64,000 nucleotides of DNA from Ignavibacteriales bacterium (GTDB taxonomy: Bacteria; Bacteroidota; Ignavibacteria; Ignavibacteriales; Melioribacteraceae). The position numbers were made by a program, and so were the translations under genes. Where the stretch lies: NCBI GenBank assembly GCA_021740915.1, contig JAIOYW010000018.1, positions 1-64,000 of the forward strand, given 5' to 3'. Shown piece by piece: positions 63,057 through 64,000 of this stretch (positions are counted from its first letter, which is position 1; the number at the start of each line of letters is the position of its first letter). The notes beneath the pieces were generated by a model. That model saw nothing but the letters and a program-made list of their open reading frames with translations, searched no databases and was not told where the DNA came from.

Positions 63057-64000
63057 CGGTTCACCTCATCTCTCTTCACACGCTTGCATTCAACCTTGCA
63101 AAAAGTGTTACGCGTTAAAACTGTTCCAGGTGGGATACTCTGTGCTACTACTCTGCCATTACCTTCTATTTTGAATTTGATTCCCAGGCGGCTCAATATG
63201 CCAAATACATTTTTGACTGAAAGGTTGGTCAGGTCAGGCATAATTCCCTGCTTGATTACAAGCGGCTCTTTGAGTGGCTGGTTTACCTCTGGTTGATTTT
63301 CTTCAATATTTGAATATTCATAATCTGTTTCATCATATGAATTCTCTGTCATTTCGGCAATCTTGTTATTCCCAATAATGCTTTCTATCGCTCCTTCTTT
63401 TTTCTGAGGCGCAATAGCCGGATCGAGATCTATTATTCTTTTTGCTGTTTCTCTAAAAACAGGTGCGGCGGTCTGACTGCCATATCTGCCAACCTGAGGA
63501 GCATCAAGTACTATATAAATCATTATTTTAGGATCATTGACCGGGAAAAAACCTGCAAAGGAAGCATAATATTCTTTACTTGTATATTTTCCTTTTATAA
63601 TTTTCTGGGCAGTCCCCGTCTTACCCCCAACCTGCATATTATTCAGACGAGCATGCATCCCTGTACCTTTTTCAACGACATTCATCAATAGGTGTTTTAC
63701 TTCTTCTGATATTTCCGGATCAATCGGCTGCCTGATTTTCTCGGGAGCATTGTTTTTGATCAAATTACCACGATCATCTCTGACTTCCTTAACAATATAG
63801 GGCTTGTATAAAATACCGCCATTAATAAGTGCGCTGAAGGCAGCAGCCATCTGAATTGGTGTGACTGAAATTTCGTAACCCTGAGATATAAAAGCTTTTG
63901 AAACACCTCTGAATTCACCGGGCTTCTTTAGTAATCCTGCTGATTCTCCAGGCAGATCAACAGAAGTCGGATTCCCAAAACCAAAATCTCTTAAATAAGT
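63053..64000 (-). CDS. ftsI: Septal transpeptidase FtsI (PBP3-like) with PASTA domain, partial
   Basis: The frame is open through base 64000; only the C-terminal 315 residues or so are visible, and the start lies outside. ISQGYEISVTPIQMAAAFSA precedes VGGKTGTAQK, the third penicillin-binding motif (KTG). The SxxK and SxN motifs would lie mostly beyond the edge. After about 80 residues of acidic linker a PASTA domain (MPDLTNLSVKNVFGILSRLG, then GRVVAQSIPPGTVL) ends the protein. PASTA-bearing FtsI homologues sit at the head of dcw clusters in this lineage. Confidence 0.93.
   Translation of the reverse strand, partial: TYLRDFGFGNPTSVDLPGESAGLLKKPGEFRGVSKAFISQGYEISVTPIQMAAAFSALINGGILYKPYIVKEVRDDRGNLIKNNAPEKIRQPIDPEISEEVKHLLMNVVEKGTGMHARLNNMQVGGKTGTAQKIIKGKYTSKEYYASFAGFFPVNDPKIMIYIVLDAPQVGRYGSQTAAPVFRETAKRIIDLDPAIAPQKKEGAIESIIGNNKIAEMTENSYDETDYEYSNIEENQPEVNQPLKEPLVIKQGIMPDLTNLSVKNVFGILSRLGIKFKIEGNGRVVAQSIPPGTVLTRNTFCKVECKRVKRDEVNR

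Noticed and set aside
1-64000. tRNA, rRNA, insertion sequences, prophage, defence genes
   Set aside because: None of the gaps holds a cloverleaf or other RNA signature I can see, and no transposase, integrase or nuclease-like protein is encoded.

Overview
The window looks like a chromosome segment of an Ignavibacteria-type bacterium (Chlorobi/Bacteroidota side of the FCB group). The base composition is AT-rich. One secreted enzyme carries the NYPNPFN tail typical of type IX secretion (T9SS) cargo in that lineage. There are several lipoproteins and a meso-DAP type MurE (DNPR motif), so the cell is Gram-negative. Non-ATG starts (TTG, GTG and probably one ATT) are frequent. No tRNA, rRNA, insertion sequence, phage gene or CRISPR array was found.

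Layout. (1) 1-2311: a secreted multidomain protein that runs off the left edge. (2) 2388-12912: a tightly coupled six-gene minus-strand operon encoding a heme-b-like membrane protein, a TPR protein, a membrane-anchored Fe-S/FAD/NAD(P) oxidoreductase, a 20-heme cytochrome, a very large cytochrome with 61 CxxCH motifs, and a beta-barrel outer membrane protein. A perfect CRP-type palindrome lies upstream. It reads as an electron conduit from NAD(P)H or quinol, across the periplasm and outer membrane, to an outside acceptor, and it is the most interesting system here. (3) 13148-19619: exopolysaccharide supply and export (UDP-xylose synthase, two Wzz-like proteins including a BY-kinase, two SLBB export proteins). 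(4) 19625-23235: FtsX, two paralogous lipoproteins, a methyltransferase, RecR and YbaB. (5) 23399-27339 (+): Psd, PssA, PurS, PurQ, TatA, GatA. (6) 27305-36860: an Ig-like lipoprotein, MltG, then a plus-strand set of wall-active or exported enzymes (GH18 with T9SS tail, transglutaminase-like, M15 peptidase-like, serine beta-lactamase fold). (7) 36879-50743: a small lipoprotein-like protein, CarB/CarA, a YtcJ-like amidohydrolase, a giant GH13 enzyme, MutS and a DUF1684 lipoprotein. (8) 50842-64000 (-): the division and cell wall cluster in the order ftsI-murE-murF-mraY-murD-ftsW-murG-murC-ftsQ-ftsA-ftsZ, closed by a strong hairpin terminator; ftsI runs off the right edge.

How the parts work together. 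The dcw operon, MltG, FtsX and the wall enzymes of region 6 all act on peptidoglycan and division. Regions 1-3 equip the cell surface with a respiratory conduit and polysaccharide. The remaining genes are ordinary housekeeping. Heme counts, domain calls and start choices were made by eye from the sequence; no database search was run.
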